Of a stretch of DNA of 64,000 nucleotides, positions 9,061 through 19,810 are shown piece after piece. The notes under the pieces were generated by a model. That model saw only the letters and a program-made list of their open reading frames with translations. It searched no databases and had not been told where the DNA came from. Location of the stretch: contig CP154956.1 of the NCBI GenBank assembly GCA_039621445.1, positions 17,179,562 through 17,243,561 on the forward strand, read 5' to 3'. Made by a program: the position numbers and the translations under genes. Source of the stretch: Euglena gracilis. Lineage: Eukaryota > Euglenida > Euglenophyceae > Euglenales. Each line of letters begins with the position of its first letter. Position 1 is the stretch's first letter.

Positions 9061-9971
9061 TGGCACACAAGTGGAGTGCTTCAATCAGACTCCGCCTCTC
9101 TGCAAAGGCAGAGAGGTCTCCGGTACCCAGAGCCGGGGATACCCAAGCTGATGATACCCTGTAAAGGGGCGGTGCGAACGCTGGATAAAAGCACCTGGGC
9201 CGCACACCCAACTGTTCAGAGGTGCCCAGCATCCCCCCCGTACACGTCACATCTTCCTCTCTCATCATCATCCCGCACACGTGACGTAGCTTTCGTTATG
9301 GTTACATAACGAAGGGTCATACAGCCAGCGTGCGCTAATCAAGAGCGGGTGCGACTTCCCTATCCCTATTCCCTTCTCTATTTTTATAGGGCTGGGCTGG
9401 TGAGTGCTGACCTGGGCATTGAAGGGGTGAGTGCGCACTTATTAAGAGCTCAGCACTATTCAACACCTGGTTAAATCCGGTCAGGGGGGGGGGGGTGGAG
9501 AAAATGTCCTCAAATGGTCTTTTTTTGTCGTTGATTCCAGTTTCATTTGCAATTTTGCAGCAACATTTTGTTGTAACATTTCTCATCTCGCAGTTATTTT
9601 AAGGTATCAACCTGGAATATATGTTTTATACTTTCAGTTTTTGTTGTTTAATTGCTCCAAACAGAACCAGAAGAAACATCGAAGAAACATTCATTGGCAG
9701 CATGGTTTTGGTCAACAATTTTCTTTGCCAAAAATAAGAGTTTCAAAACAGGTTGTTTAATAAGACCTCTTTATCTTGTATTCTCACACAATGTTTTTAC
9801 ATATCCATTCACTTGGCGCTGATGGCCACAAATTTAACCATGCCAATTCCACCCAAGGCGTGAAATTTCGCCATCAGACCGTCGGAGTTGGTAAGTTACT
9901 TACGTTTTTTGTGTGTTGGTTGTGAACCATGTTTTTTGTGACTGAATGTGCATAATGCAGTTCCTCCTCGC
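9061..9971. other. Right end of element copy 1, then featureless AT-rich DNA
   Basis: 9061-9420 is unique sequence inside the element that I do not recognise. GAAGGGGTGAGTGCGCAC followed by TTATTAAGAGCTCAGCACTA (9424-9461) is the shared right end. 9476-9971 is AT-rich with no coding bias or shared repeat. Confidence 0.5.
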
Positions 9972-10525
9972 TCAATACTCAACAGGGCGCTGTGTCATGC
10001 TTGCAAAGAAGAGCGAGAGGACATCAAAAAATTTCAAAGTGTGATTTGGCAAATTTGCAATCATTGGCACAACTGAGTATTTATTGTTTGTTGGTTCTGT
10101 TCCCTGTTGTTTTTTTTTGAATGCGAGGCAAATTGGATGATCTGCAATCGCAATTGGGGGGAACAAACAATACCAGAGCAAAATCAGACAATCAAGGCAC
10201 AATTCCTCACCAGGCTTCTTTGTCAGGGGCAAAGGAATAATTATCTCAAGCTTGGCAAATGGCATTTTATTTTCAATATTAAGGAATTTTGCTACAATGT
10301 CATTCCCCACAGAGAATGGTGATTGGATTTGTAATTGTGGAGTGATGAATTTCAAGAGCAGAAGTGCTTGCCGCATGTGCTCGGTATAACCTTGTTGCTG
10401 ATTAATGCTGGTGGATGCCTTTTTGTTCAAGGATTTTCAGTGCCTCAGGAAGATTTACAATTAGGTTTTGATGAAGGAAGGTGAATTGGGGGGAACGCGA
10501 AGGTGAAGGCCAGGGGGGTCACAAA
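9972..10525 (-). pseudogene. Probable decayed ORF of unknown family
   Basis: An uninterrupted minus-strand frame (10430-9972, 152 codons) has balanced amino-acid use, with phrases such as MRQALLLLKFITPQLQIQSP and KLEIIIPLPLTKKPGEELCL. In another frame just upstream (about 10500-10405) the sequence NLIVNLPEALKILEQKGIHQ runs to a stop and reads like the missing N-terminal side, so a single frameshift near 10410-10430 is likely. Composition is AT-rich and unlike the GC-rich host exons, suggesting a mobile-element or otherwise transferred gene. I cannot name the family. Confidence 0.4.
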
Positions 10526-11802
10526 CACTTTTTCTTTTTGCATTTTTCAAATTTGGCAAAATTTGTGTTGTTTGTGTATTTTTTTGCATTTGTTGTGTTC
10601 TTTTCCCCAGTGATTTTGCGTTTTCTTGCTGGAAAAGTTTGGCATTTTTGCCAGTTTTTTTTTTTCCTGCAGACTGAACTTTTTGCCAAATTTTTAGGGC
10701 ATTTTTTGATATTTTTTTTTGGCCAACAAAATTCTTACAGTTAGCGGACACCCGAGTAGGCACTTTCGGACAAAATGAAGACCCCTCCCGGCCAAGTTTT
10801 GTTGTCCCTCGCGAACACCTTCCGGAGAACCCCCCCCCGGACACAATTATTAATCCAAAAATGGACGAGAAATTTAAACCCCCATAGACATTTTCTTTGA
10901 GCCTCCGTGGACACTTCTGTGTGAGACTGGTGACGTTTTTCTGGGTGGATGGAAAAGACTGCAAGGAGCAAACCAGACCTCTACGAACTCCTTCTTCCCT
11001 ATTAGTTGTGTTGCAGATGCACAAAAATTTTAAGGGTAAATTGGTTGTATTTACACTGTCTCTTGGCGGGCTGCACCCCCTTTTTAGCCTGAGGGGGAGG
11101 GGGAAATGCCCGGGCCACACCTTAGAATAACAAACCCCAGAAAACAGCGATTTTCTTTTGTCGAGTTTCACAAAACAGAAAGGTCTGAAACAACCTTTTG
11201 AGTGAACGATATTGCATGTTCGTCAACCAGAATGATTTATGATTTGTCAAAACCAGATGATATTATCTATTTTGTGTCCCAGATCACCTGGTGATGAACC
11301 AGGCAGCTTTTTTTCCTGAATGTTGGGAAATCATTTGTGACAGGTCGTTGAGGTTTCTTGAAAGGCAGCAATTTCTTCCGGAAAAAGCATTTTTTCGTGA
11401 ATTTTTAGGTGGACAAGTTTGGTTTGGTACATCGGAGGGGATGTCCAGGAACACCTCTCTGTCTGGTTCCACAGCTGGCTTTTTTTTAAAAAAAATCACA
11501 AAAGAACCCCCAACTTTTTTTGTTTTTTATTGAATTTTTTGAAGGCGACTGCAGAGCCCCAAAGGGTTTTGAAAAGCATTGCGTCCCCACATTCGCTGTG
11601 TTTCGTTGTTCTGTGCGTCCCCACATTCGTTGTTTTGCATGATGCGCAGTGATCACATAGCTGTTTTTTTTAGTTCAATGTGAACACAAAATGATCCTTT
11701 AGGAAAATTTTAAGAAGTTTTCCTAAAGAAAACTTCTCAAGAGAGAAAGGTTGCCTGCACCCTAGAGTTGCTGTCAGAGAAAAAATTTTGGAAGCTAATG
11801 TA
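10526..11802. other. AT-rich stretch, no gene supported
   Basis: Long T runs and A runs dominate. A 236-codon minus-strand frame (11171-10461) is low-complexity Lys/Gln/Ser-rich sequence in its second half and shows no domain or codon bias, so I do not call it. No shared repeats were seen. Confidence 0.4.
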
Positions 11803-12210
11803 CCCCCCCCCTATGTCCAACGACCCCCCTATGTCCAATGACCACCCCCCCGGTCAGAGGACACCTTTTCGGAGGTTTGACCAAATTTTTGGTCCCGGCG
11901 TGAAGCGCCGGGGCGAAAAATTTTGCCCAAAATTTTGCCGAAAATTTGGCCAAAATGCCATTTTTGACACTTTTTGGACAAAAACTTGTCAAAATTGCCC
12001 AAAATTTTCGGCGCAAAGCGCCGGAAGGGAAAATTTGGGCATTTTTGGGCGGGTAGGGACCCGGGTGCCCACCAACTTTCTTTTGACCCCATGTCCAACG
12101 ACCACCCCCCCCGGTCAGAGGACACCTTTTTGGGCACTACCCTATGTCCAACGACCACCCCCCCGGTCAGAGGACAGAGGTTACCGGTCATTGGACATAG
12201 GGGGGGGGTC
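11803..12210. repeat. Dispersed 'ATGTCCAACGACC' repeat with terminal inversion
   Basis: CCTATGTCCAACGACCACCC followed by CGGTCAGAGGACACC occurs around 11812-11862, 12089-12126 and 12141-12176. A reversed fragment, CCGGTCATTGGACATAGG (12184-12201), directly abuts the next element copy at 12211. Between them (11880-12050) is a T/A-rich spacer with two CGGCGC..GCGCCG hairpins. A related fragment (GGTCGTTGGACATTGGGG) occurs at 60983, next to another element copy. Confidence 0.7.
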
Positions 12211-13819
12211 GCTGAGCTCTTATCTCTTTAGAGTAAGAGCGAAGCTTACCACCAGGGAAAAGTGGGGGGTCGGACCCCCCCCCCTCCCCCGCCCCCCCCC
12301 CTCTGGGTAGACCGTGAAAACCGCGGATTATCACCATGACCCCAGCCCGGTTCCCGGAATTTTTTTTTCCAGTTGCGAGCGACTGGATTCCTAGTTTCCA
12401 AATCACCTGGGTTTGACCCCCAACTCCCCGCCAGGCCCGAGTTATTCACGCGCGAAGGGGTCCAAACTGGGTAGGATTTACCTGCCCCCCCTGGATAAGC
12501 CCCACCCCCTTTGGACTCTGCCATTTCGGCCAAAAAATGTCAATTTTCAAAATATCTCCAAAATGAAGCCAAATCAAAGGAAATGTCCGGAGACCTAATT
12601 TGAAGCCCTTGGAACGCCCCATCCACCGGTATTTTGATTTCCCCGCAACTCCCCGCCCAGCCCGAGATACGGCCGTTTTCGGCGTAGATGGCCGTTTTGT
12701 ACACTTTTCCCTCTGTTCGACTTAGCCGTTTTCGGGGGTTGGGGGTCAAAAAATCGATGTTTTCAAAATTTCTCGAAAACGATGCAAAATCAAAGGAAAT
12801 GTCCGGAGACCTAAATTGAAGCCCTTGGAACGCTCTATCTACTGGGATTTTGGTTTCCCCGCAACTCCCCGCCCAGCCCGAGATACGGGCGTTTTTTGGC
12901 CAATTTGGGCCATTTTTGGCCATTTTTGGCCATTTTGTACACTTTTTCCACTGTTCGACTTAGCCGTTTTCGGCCAAAAAACTCGAAAAAAATCGAAAAA
13001 TTTTTTTTTGCCCGAAATGATGTTTTTTGGCCTCCCGGACCCAGAAAAACTGTTTTTGAGCCGAAAACGAGCGTTTTTCGATCCGCCAGCGCCCCGTTTT
13101 GGGCCGCCGACCCATTGACTTTGGGTCAAAATCGGGTCAAAAAAGTCGAAAAAAATCGAAAAAATTTTTTTGCCCGAAATGATGTTTTTTGGCCTCCCGG
13201 ACCCAGAAAAACTGTTTTTGAGCCGAAAACGAGCGTTTTTCGACCCGCCAGCGCCCCGTTTTGGGCCGCCGACCCATTGACTTTGGGTCAAAACCGGGTC
13301 AAAAAAGTCGAAAAAAATCGAAAAAATTTTTTTTGCCCGAAATGATGTTTTTTTGGCCTCCCGGACCCAGAAAAACTGTTTTTGAGCCGAAAACGAGCGT
13401 TTTTCGACCCGCCAGCGCCCCGTTTTGGGCCGCCGACCCATTGACTTTGGGTCAAAACCGGGTCAAAAAAGTCGAAAAAAATCGAAAATTTTTTTTTTGC
13501 CCGAAATGATGTTTTTTGGCCTCCCGGACCCAGAAAAACTGTTTTTGAGCCGAAAACGAGCGTTTTTCGACCCGCCCGCGCCCCGTTTTGGGCCGCCGAC
13601 CCGTTGACTTTGGGTCAAAACCGGGTCAAAAAAGTCGAAAAAAATCGAAAAAATTTTTGCTGCCCGAAACGATGTTTTTTGGCCTCCCGGACCCAGAAAA
13701 ACTGTTTTTGAGCCGAAAACGAGCGTTTTTCGACCCACCGGCGCCCTGTTTCTGGCACAAAACCCATGCATTTCCGGCAAAAGAGCTCCATGGAGTGGGC
13801 CGGTGTGTATGGAGGGGTC
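12211..13819 (+). mobile_element. Element copy 2, short form, first of a head-to-tail series
   Basis: Starts GCTGAGCTCTTATC with the 5' hairpin (CTC/GAG). Carries the two GGAAATGTCCGGAGACCTAA modules and about five 163-bp units (13000-13760). It lacks the GAGCTC right end: after TATGGAGGGGTC it passes directly into the left end of copy 3, so the units share a GGGGTC junction. No ORF with coding character. Confidence 0.8.
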
Positions 13820-14898
13820 GCTGAGCTCTTATCTCTTTAGAGTAAGAGCGAAGCTTACCACCAGGGAAAAGTGGGGGGTCCCCCCCCCTCCCCCGGCCCC
13901 CCCCCCCCTCTGGGTAGACCGTGAAAACCGCGGATTATCACCATGACCCCAGCCCGGTTCCCGGAATTTTTTTTCCAGTTGCGAGCGACTGGATTCCTAG
14001 TTTCCGAATCACCTGGGTTTGACCCCCAACTCCCCGCCAGGCCCGAGTTATTCACGCGCGAAGGGGTCCAAACTGGGTAGGATTTACCCGCCCCCCCTGG
14101 ATAAGCCCCCCCCCCCTTTGGACTCTGCCATTTCGGCCAAAAAATGTCAATTTTCAAAATATCTCCAAAATGAAGCCAAATCAAAGGAAATGTCCGGAGA
14201 CCTAATTTGAAGCCCTTGGAACGCCCCATCCACCGGTATTTTGATTTCCCCGCAACTCCCCGCCCAGCCCGAGATACGGCCGTTTTCGGCGTAGATGGCC
14301 GTTTTGTACACTTTTCCCTCTGTTCGACTTAGCCGTTTTCGGGGGGTTGGGGGTCAAAAAATCGATGTTTTCAAAATTTCTCGAAAACGATGCAAAATCA
14401 AAGGAAATGTCCGGAGACCTAAATTGAAGCCCTTGGAACGCTCTATCTACTGGGATTTTGGTTTCCCCGCAACTCCCCGCCCAGCCCGAGATACGGGCGT
14501 TTTTTGGCCAATTTGGGCCATTTTTGGCCATTTTGTACACTTTTTCCACTGTTCGACTTAGCCGTTTTCGGCCAAAAAACTCGAAAAAAATCGAAAAATT
14601 TTTTTTTGCCCGAAATGATGTTTTTTGGCCTCCCGGACCCAGAAAAACTGTTTTTGAGCCGAAAACGAGCGTTTTTCGACCCGCCAGCGCCCCGTTTTGG
14701 GCCGCCGACCCATTGACTTTGGGTCAAAATCGGGTCAAAAAAGTCGAAAAAAATCGAAAAAATTTTTTTGCCCGAAATGATGTTTTTTGGCCTCCCGGAC
14801 CCAGAAAAACTGTTTTTGAGCCGAAAACGAGCGTTTTTCGACCCGCCAGCGCCCCGTTTTGGGCCGCCGACCCATTGACTTTGGGTCAAAACCGGGTC

Positions 14899-14931
<33 letters not shown>

Positions 14932-15255
14932 TTTTGCCCGAAATGATGTTTTTTGGCCTCCCGGACCCAGAAAAACTGTTTTTGAGCCGAAAACGAGCGT
15001 TTTCGATCCGCCAGCGCCCCGTTTTGGGCCGCCGACCCATTGACTTTGGGTCAAAACCGGGTCAAAAAAGTCGAAAAAAATCGAAAAAATTTTTGCTGCC
15101 CGAAACGATGTTTTTTGGCCTCCCGGACCCAGAAAAACTGTTTTTGAGCCGAAAACGAGCGTTTTTCGACCCACCGGCGCCCTGTTTCTGGCACAAAACC
15201 CATGCATTTCCGGCAAAAGAGCTCCATGGAGTGGGCCGGTGTGTATGGAGGGGTC
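13820..15255 (+). mobile_element. Element copy 3, short form, tandem
   Basis: Same order as copy 2 with about four 163-bp units. A pure A run of about 30 bp followed by T8 (14900-14937) replaces one A/T junction; it could be biological slippage or an assembly error. Ends in TATGGAGGGGTC and runs straight into copy 4. Confidence 0.8.
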
Positions 15256-17006
15256 GCTGAGCTCTTATCTCTTTAGAGTAAGAGCGAAGCTTACCACCAG
15301 GGAAAAGTGGGGGGTCGGACCCCCCCCCCTCCCCCGGCCCCCCCCCCCTCTGGGTAGACCGTGAAAACCGCGGATTATCACCATGACCCCGGCCCGGTTC
15401 CCGGAATTTTTTTTTCAGATGCGAGCGACTGGATTTCTAGTTTCCAAATCACCTGGGTTTGACCCCCAACTCCCCGCCAGGCCCGAGTTATTCACGCGCG
15501 AAGGGGTCCAAACTGGGTAGGATTTACCCCCCCCCCTGGATAAGCCCCCCCCCCCCCTTTGGACTCTGCCATTTCGGCCAAAAAATGTCAATTTTCAAAA
15601 TATCTCCAAAATGAAGCCAAATCAAAGGAAATGTCCGGAGACCTAATTTGAAGCCCTTGGAACGCCCCATCCACCGGTATTTTGATTTCCCCGCAACTCC
15701 TCGCCCAGCCCGAGATACGGCCGTTTTCGGCGCAGATGGCCGTTTTGTACACTTTTCCCTCTGTTCGACTTAGCCGTTTTCGGGGGGTGGGGGTCAAAAA
15801 ATCGATGTTTTCAAAATTTCTCGAAAATGATGCAAAATCAAAGGAAATGTCCGGAGACCTAAATTGAAGCCCTTGGAACGCTCTATCTACTGGGATTTTG
15901 GTTTCCCCGCAACTCCCCGCCCAGCCCGAGATACGGGCGTTTTTTGGCCAATTTGGGCCATTTTTGGCCATTTTGTACACTTTTTCCACTGTTCGACTTA
16001 GCCGTTTTTGGCCAAAAAAGTCGAAAAAAATCGAAAAAAATTTTTTTGCCCGAAACGATGTTTTTTGGCCTCCCGGACCCAGAAAAAAACTGTTTTTGAG
16101 CCGAAAACGAGCGTTTTTCGACCCGCTACCGCCCCGTTTTTGAACGCCAACCCCTTGACTTTGGGTCAAATCGGGTCAAAAAAGACGAAAAAAATAGAAA
16201 AATTTTTTTTGCCCGAAAACGATGTTTTTTTGGACTCCCGGACCCAGAAAAACAGTTTTTGAGCCGAAAACGAGCGTTTTTCGACCCGCCGGCGCCCCGT
16301 TGTGGGCCGCCGACCCATTGACTTTGGGTCAAATCCGGGTCAAAAAAGTCGAAAAAAATCGAAAAAATTTTTTTTGCCCGAAACGATGTTTTTTGGCCTC
16401 CCGGACCCAGAAAAACTGTTTTTGAGCCGAAAACGAGCGTTTTTCGACCCACCGGCACCCCGTTGTGGGCCGCCGACCCATTGACTTTGGGTCAAATCCG
16501 GGTCAAAAAAGTCGAAAAAAATCGAAAAAAATTTTTTTGCCCGAAACGATGTTTTGAAAAACTGTTTTTGAGCCGAAAACGAGCGTTTTTCGATCCGCCA
16601 GCGCCCCGTTTTGGGCCGCCGACCCATTGACTTTGGGTCAAAATCGGGTCAAAAAAGTCGAAAAAAATCGAAAAAAAATTTTTTGCCCGAAATGATGTTT
16701 TTTTGGCCTCCCGGACCCAGAAAAACTGTTTTTGAGCCGAAAACGAGCGTTTTTCGACCCGCCCGCGCCCCGTTTTGGGCCGCCGACCCGTTGACTTTGG
16801 GTCAAAACCGGGTCAAAAAAGTCGAAAAAAATCGAAAAAATTTTGGCTGCCCGAAACGATGTTTTTTGGCCTCCCGGACCCAGAAAAACTGTTTTTGAGC
16901 CGAAAACGAGCGTTTTTCGACCCACCGGCGCCCTGTTTCTGGCACAAAACCCATGCATTTCCGGCAAAAGAGCTCCATGGAGTGGGCCGGTGTGTATGGA
17001 GGGGTC
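15256..17006 (+). mobile_element. Element copy 4, short form, tandem
   Basis: Same architecture with about six 163-bp units. Early units near 16090-16200 are more divergent and one near 16550 is truncated. The last about 300 bp is nearly identical to the ends of copies 2 and 3, which points to duplication of whole units rather than independent insertions. Confidence 0.8.
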
Positions 17007-19130
17007 GCTGAGCTCTTATCTCTTTAGAGTAAGAGCGAAGCTTACCACCAGGGAAAAGTGGGGGGTCGGACCCCCCCCCCTTCCCCCGGCCCCCCCCTCC
17101 TCTGGGTAGACCGTGAAAACCGCGGATTATCACCATGACCCCCGGCCCGGTTCCCGGAATTTTTTTTCAGATGCGAGCGACTGGATTTCTAGTTTCCAAA
17201 TCACCTGGGTTTGACCCCCAACTCCCCGCCAGGCCCGAGTTATTCACGCGCGAAGGGGTCCAAACTGGGTAGGATTTACCCGCCCCCCCTGGATAAGCCC
17301 CCCCCCCCCTTTGGACTCTGCCATTTCGGCCAAAAAAATGTCAATTTTCAAAATATCTCCAAAATGAAGCCAAATCAAAGGAAATGTCCGGAGACCTAAT
17401 TTGAAGCCCTTGGAACGCCCCATCCACCGGTATTTTGATTTCCCCCCAACTCCTCGCCTAGCCCGAGATACGGCCGTTTTCGGCGCAGCTGGCCGTTTTG
17501 TACACTTTTCCCTCTGTTCGACTTGGCCGTTTTCGGGGGGTTGGGGGTCAAAAAATCGATGTTTTCAAAATTTCTCGAAAATGATGCAAAATCAAAAGAA
17601 ATGTCCAGGGACCTAAATTGAAGCCCTTGGAACGCTCTATCTACTGGGATTTTGGTTTCCCCGCAACTCCCCGCCCAGCCCGAGACACGGGCGTTTTTTT
17701 GGCCAGTTTGGCCATTTCAGGCATTTTGTACACTTTTCCCTCTGTTCGACTTAGCCGTTTTTGGCCAAAAAAGTCGAAAAAAATCGAAAAAATTTTTTTT
17801 GCCCGGAACGATGTTTTTTGGCCTCCCGGACCCAGAAAAACTGTTTTTGAGCCGAAAACGAGCGTTTTTCGACCCACCGGCACCCCGTTGTGGGCCGCCG
17901 ACCCATTGACTTTGGGTCAAATCCGGGTCAAAAAAGTCGAAAAAAATCGAAAAAATTTTTTTTGCCCGAAACGATGTTTTTTGGCCTCCCGGACCCAGAA
18001 AAACTGTTTTTGAGCCGAAAACGAGCGTTTTTCGACCCGCCAGCGCCCCGTTTTGGGCCGCCGACCCATTGACTTTGGGTCAAATCCGGGTCAAAAAAGT
18101 CGAAAAAAATCGAAAAAAATTTTTTTGCCCGAAACGATGTTTTTTGGCCTCCCGGACCCAGAAAAACACTTTTTGAGCCGAAAACGAGCGTTTTTCGACC
18201 CGCCGGCGCCGCGTTTTGGGCCGCCGACCCATTGACTTTGGGTCAAATCCGGGTCAAAAAAGTCGAAAAAAATCGAAAAATTTTTTTTTGCCCGAAACGA
18301 TGTTTTTTGGCCTCCCGGACCCAGAAAAACAGTTTTTGAGCCGAAAACGAGCGTTTTTCGACCCGCCGGCGCCCCGTTTTGGGCCGCCGACCCATTGACT
18401 TTGGGTCAAATCCGGGTCAAAAAAGACAAAAAAAATCGAAACGATGTTTTTTGGCCTCCCGGACCCAGAAAAACTGTTTTTGAGCCGAAAACGAGCGTTT
18501 TTCGACCCACCGGCACCCCGTTGTGGGCCGCCGACCCATTGACTTTGGGTCAAATCCGGGTCAAAAAAGTCGAAAAAAATCGAAAAAAAATTTTTTGCCC
18601 GAAACGATGTTTTTTGGCCTCCCGGACCCAGAAAAACACTTTTTGAGCCGAAAACGAGCGTTTTTCGACCCGCCGGCGCCCCGTTGTGGGCCGCCGACCC
18701 ATTGACTTTGGGTCAAATCCGGGTCGAAAAAATAAAAAAAAAGCAAAAATAATTTTTTGCCCGAGACGATGTTTTTTGGCCTCCCGGACCCAGAAAAACT
18801 GGTTTCGAGCCGAAAACGAGCGTTTTTCGACCCGCCGGCGCCCCGTTTTGGGCCGCCGACCCATTGACTTTGGGTCAAATCCGGGTCAAAAAAGTCGAAA
18901 AAAGTCGAAAAATTTTTTTTGCCCGAAACGATGTTTTTTGGCCTCCCGGACCCAGAAAAACTGGTTTTGAGCCGAAAACGAGCGTTTTTCGACCCGCCAG
19001 CGCCCTGTTTCTGGCACAAACACATGAATTTCAGTCAAAAGAGCTCCATGGGGTGTGCCGGTATGTATGGAGTTGTCAATGAAGGGGTGGGTGTGTGCTT
19101 ATCAAGAGCTCAGCACTATTCAAAACCTGG
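17007..19130 (+). mobile_element. Element copy 5, short form with complete right end
   Basis: About eight 163-bp units (17775-19010), then GGTATGTATGGAGTTGTCAA and the conserved right end AAGAGCTCAGCACTATTCAA...CCTGG (19106-19130), followed by TTAGGGGG. This closes the tandem series that began at 12211. Confidence 0.8.
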
Positions 19131-19350
19131 TTAGGGGGTAGGGGGGGGTGAGGGGGGGTTAGAGGGGGGGGCATTTTTTGTCCAAAACCATGTTTTTTGG
19201 CCTCCTGGACCTGGAAAAACCATTTTCGCACCCCAAAAAAGTTAAAAAAACCGAAAATTTTTTTGGTCCAAAACCATGTTTTTTTGGCCTACTGGACCTG
19301 GAAAACCTGTTTTTTTCACCCAAAACGAACGTTTTTCGACCCCCTAGCCC
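19131..19350. repeat. TTAGGGG-like tract and diverged 163-bp-type units
   Basis: 19131-19171 is a short TTAGGGG-type tract. 19172-19350 holds one and a half units that keep CCATGTTTTTTGGCCTCCTG and AACGTTTTTCGACCCC-like phrases but differ clearly from the main arrays, so they are an older or separate variant. Confidence 0.7.
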
Positions 19351-19720
19351 CGCTCTTTCCTCAAAAAAATTTCCAAATTTGGGATTGTGTTATTTTGGTT
19401 CTGGGGGGGGGTTCGGGGGGGGGGGGGGCGGAGCCCCCCCCGCCGTGCCGGACAGTTGCATACGACCCGCTCTTTCAAAAAAAATTTCCAAATTTGGGAT
19501 TGTGTTATTTTGGTTCTGGGGGGGGGGTTCGGGGGGGGGGGGGGCGGAGCCCCCCCCCGCCGTGCCGGACAGTTGAATACGACTCGCTCTTTCCTCAAAA
19601 AAAATTTCAAAATTTGGGATTGTGTTATTTTGGTTCTGGGGGGGGGTTCGGGGGGGGCGGAGCCCCCCCACGTGCCGGAAAGTTGCATACGACCCGTTCT
19701 TTCATCAAAAAATTCGGTGT
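19351..19720. repeat. ~116-bp tandem repeat, about three copies
   Basis: CGCTCTTTC starts units at 19351, 19469, 19585 and 19695 (periods 118, 116, 110). Each has TTTGGGATTGTGTTATTTTG followed by a G run, GGCGGAGCCCCC, and GTGCCGGACAGTTG. The fourth unit is truncated. No link to other repeats in the window. Confidence 0.85.
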
Positions 19721-19754
19721 TATTTGCTTCGGTGGGGTTGGCGGAAGACTCCAG

Positions 19755-19810
19755 GAGGGGGTAGGGGGGGGGGTTAGTGTAGGGGGGGGGGGTTGGGGGG
19801 GTAGGGGGTC
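19755..19810. repeat. Short TTAGGGG-like tract at left edge of copy 6
   Basis: G runs separated by TTAG or TAG lead directly into TCGCTGAGCTCTTA, the same arrangement as before copy 1. Confidence 0.7.

Larger units (their letters stand above)
4227..9475 (+). mobile_element. Element copy 1: long copy with OTU ORF and two internal satellites
   Basis: The left end starts TCGCTGAGCTCTTA and the right end contains TAAGAGCTCAGC...CCTGG, giving 12-bp inverted repeats centred on GAGCTC. Order: 5' hairpin, C-rich spacer, about 750 bp of conserved non-coding modules (two copies of a block containing GGAAATGTCCGGAGACCTAA), five to six 163-bp repeats, the OTU ORF (5983-6471), the 252-bp satellite (6480-9060), then the right end. 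Other copies have the same two ends without the OTU ORF and 252-bp satellite, so this looks like the long, possibly autonomous, form. No transposase, Rep/helicase, integrase or reverse transcriptase is visible. OTU domains are known cargo of some Helitrons and other eukaryotic elements, so that class is possible but unproven. Confidence 0.6.

Noticed and set aside
10461-11171. 236-codon minus-strand ORF
   Set aside because: The second half is low-complexity Lys/Gln/Ser and the first half has no domain, codon bias or splice context. Length alone is not enough.
14890-14940. Processed pseudogene or SINE tail (A run of about 30)
   Set aside because: It replaces an A/T junction within a 163-bp unit and continues directly into the next unit; slippage or assembly error is simpler.
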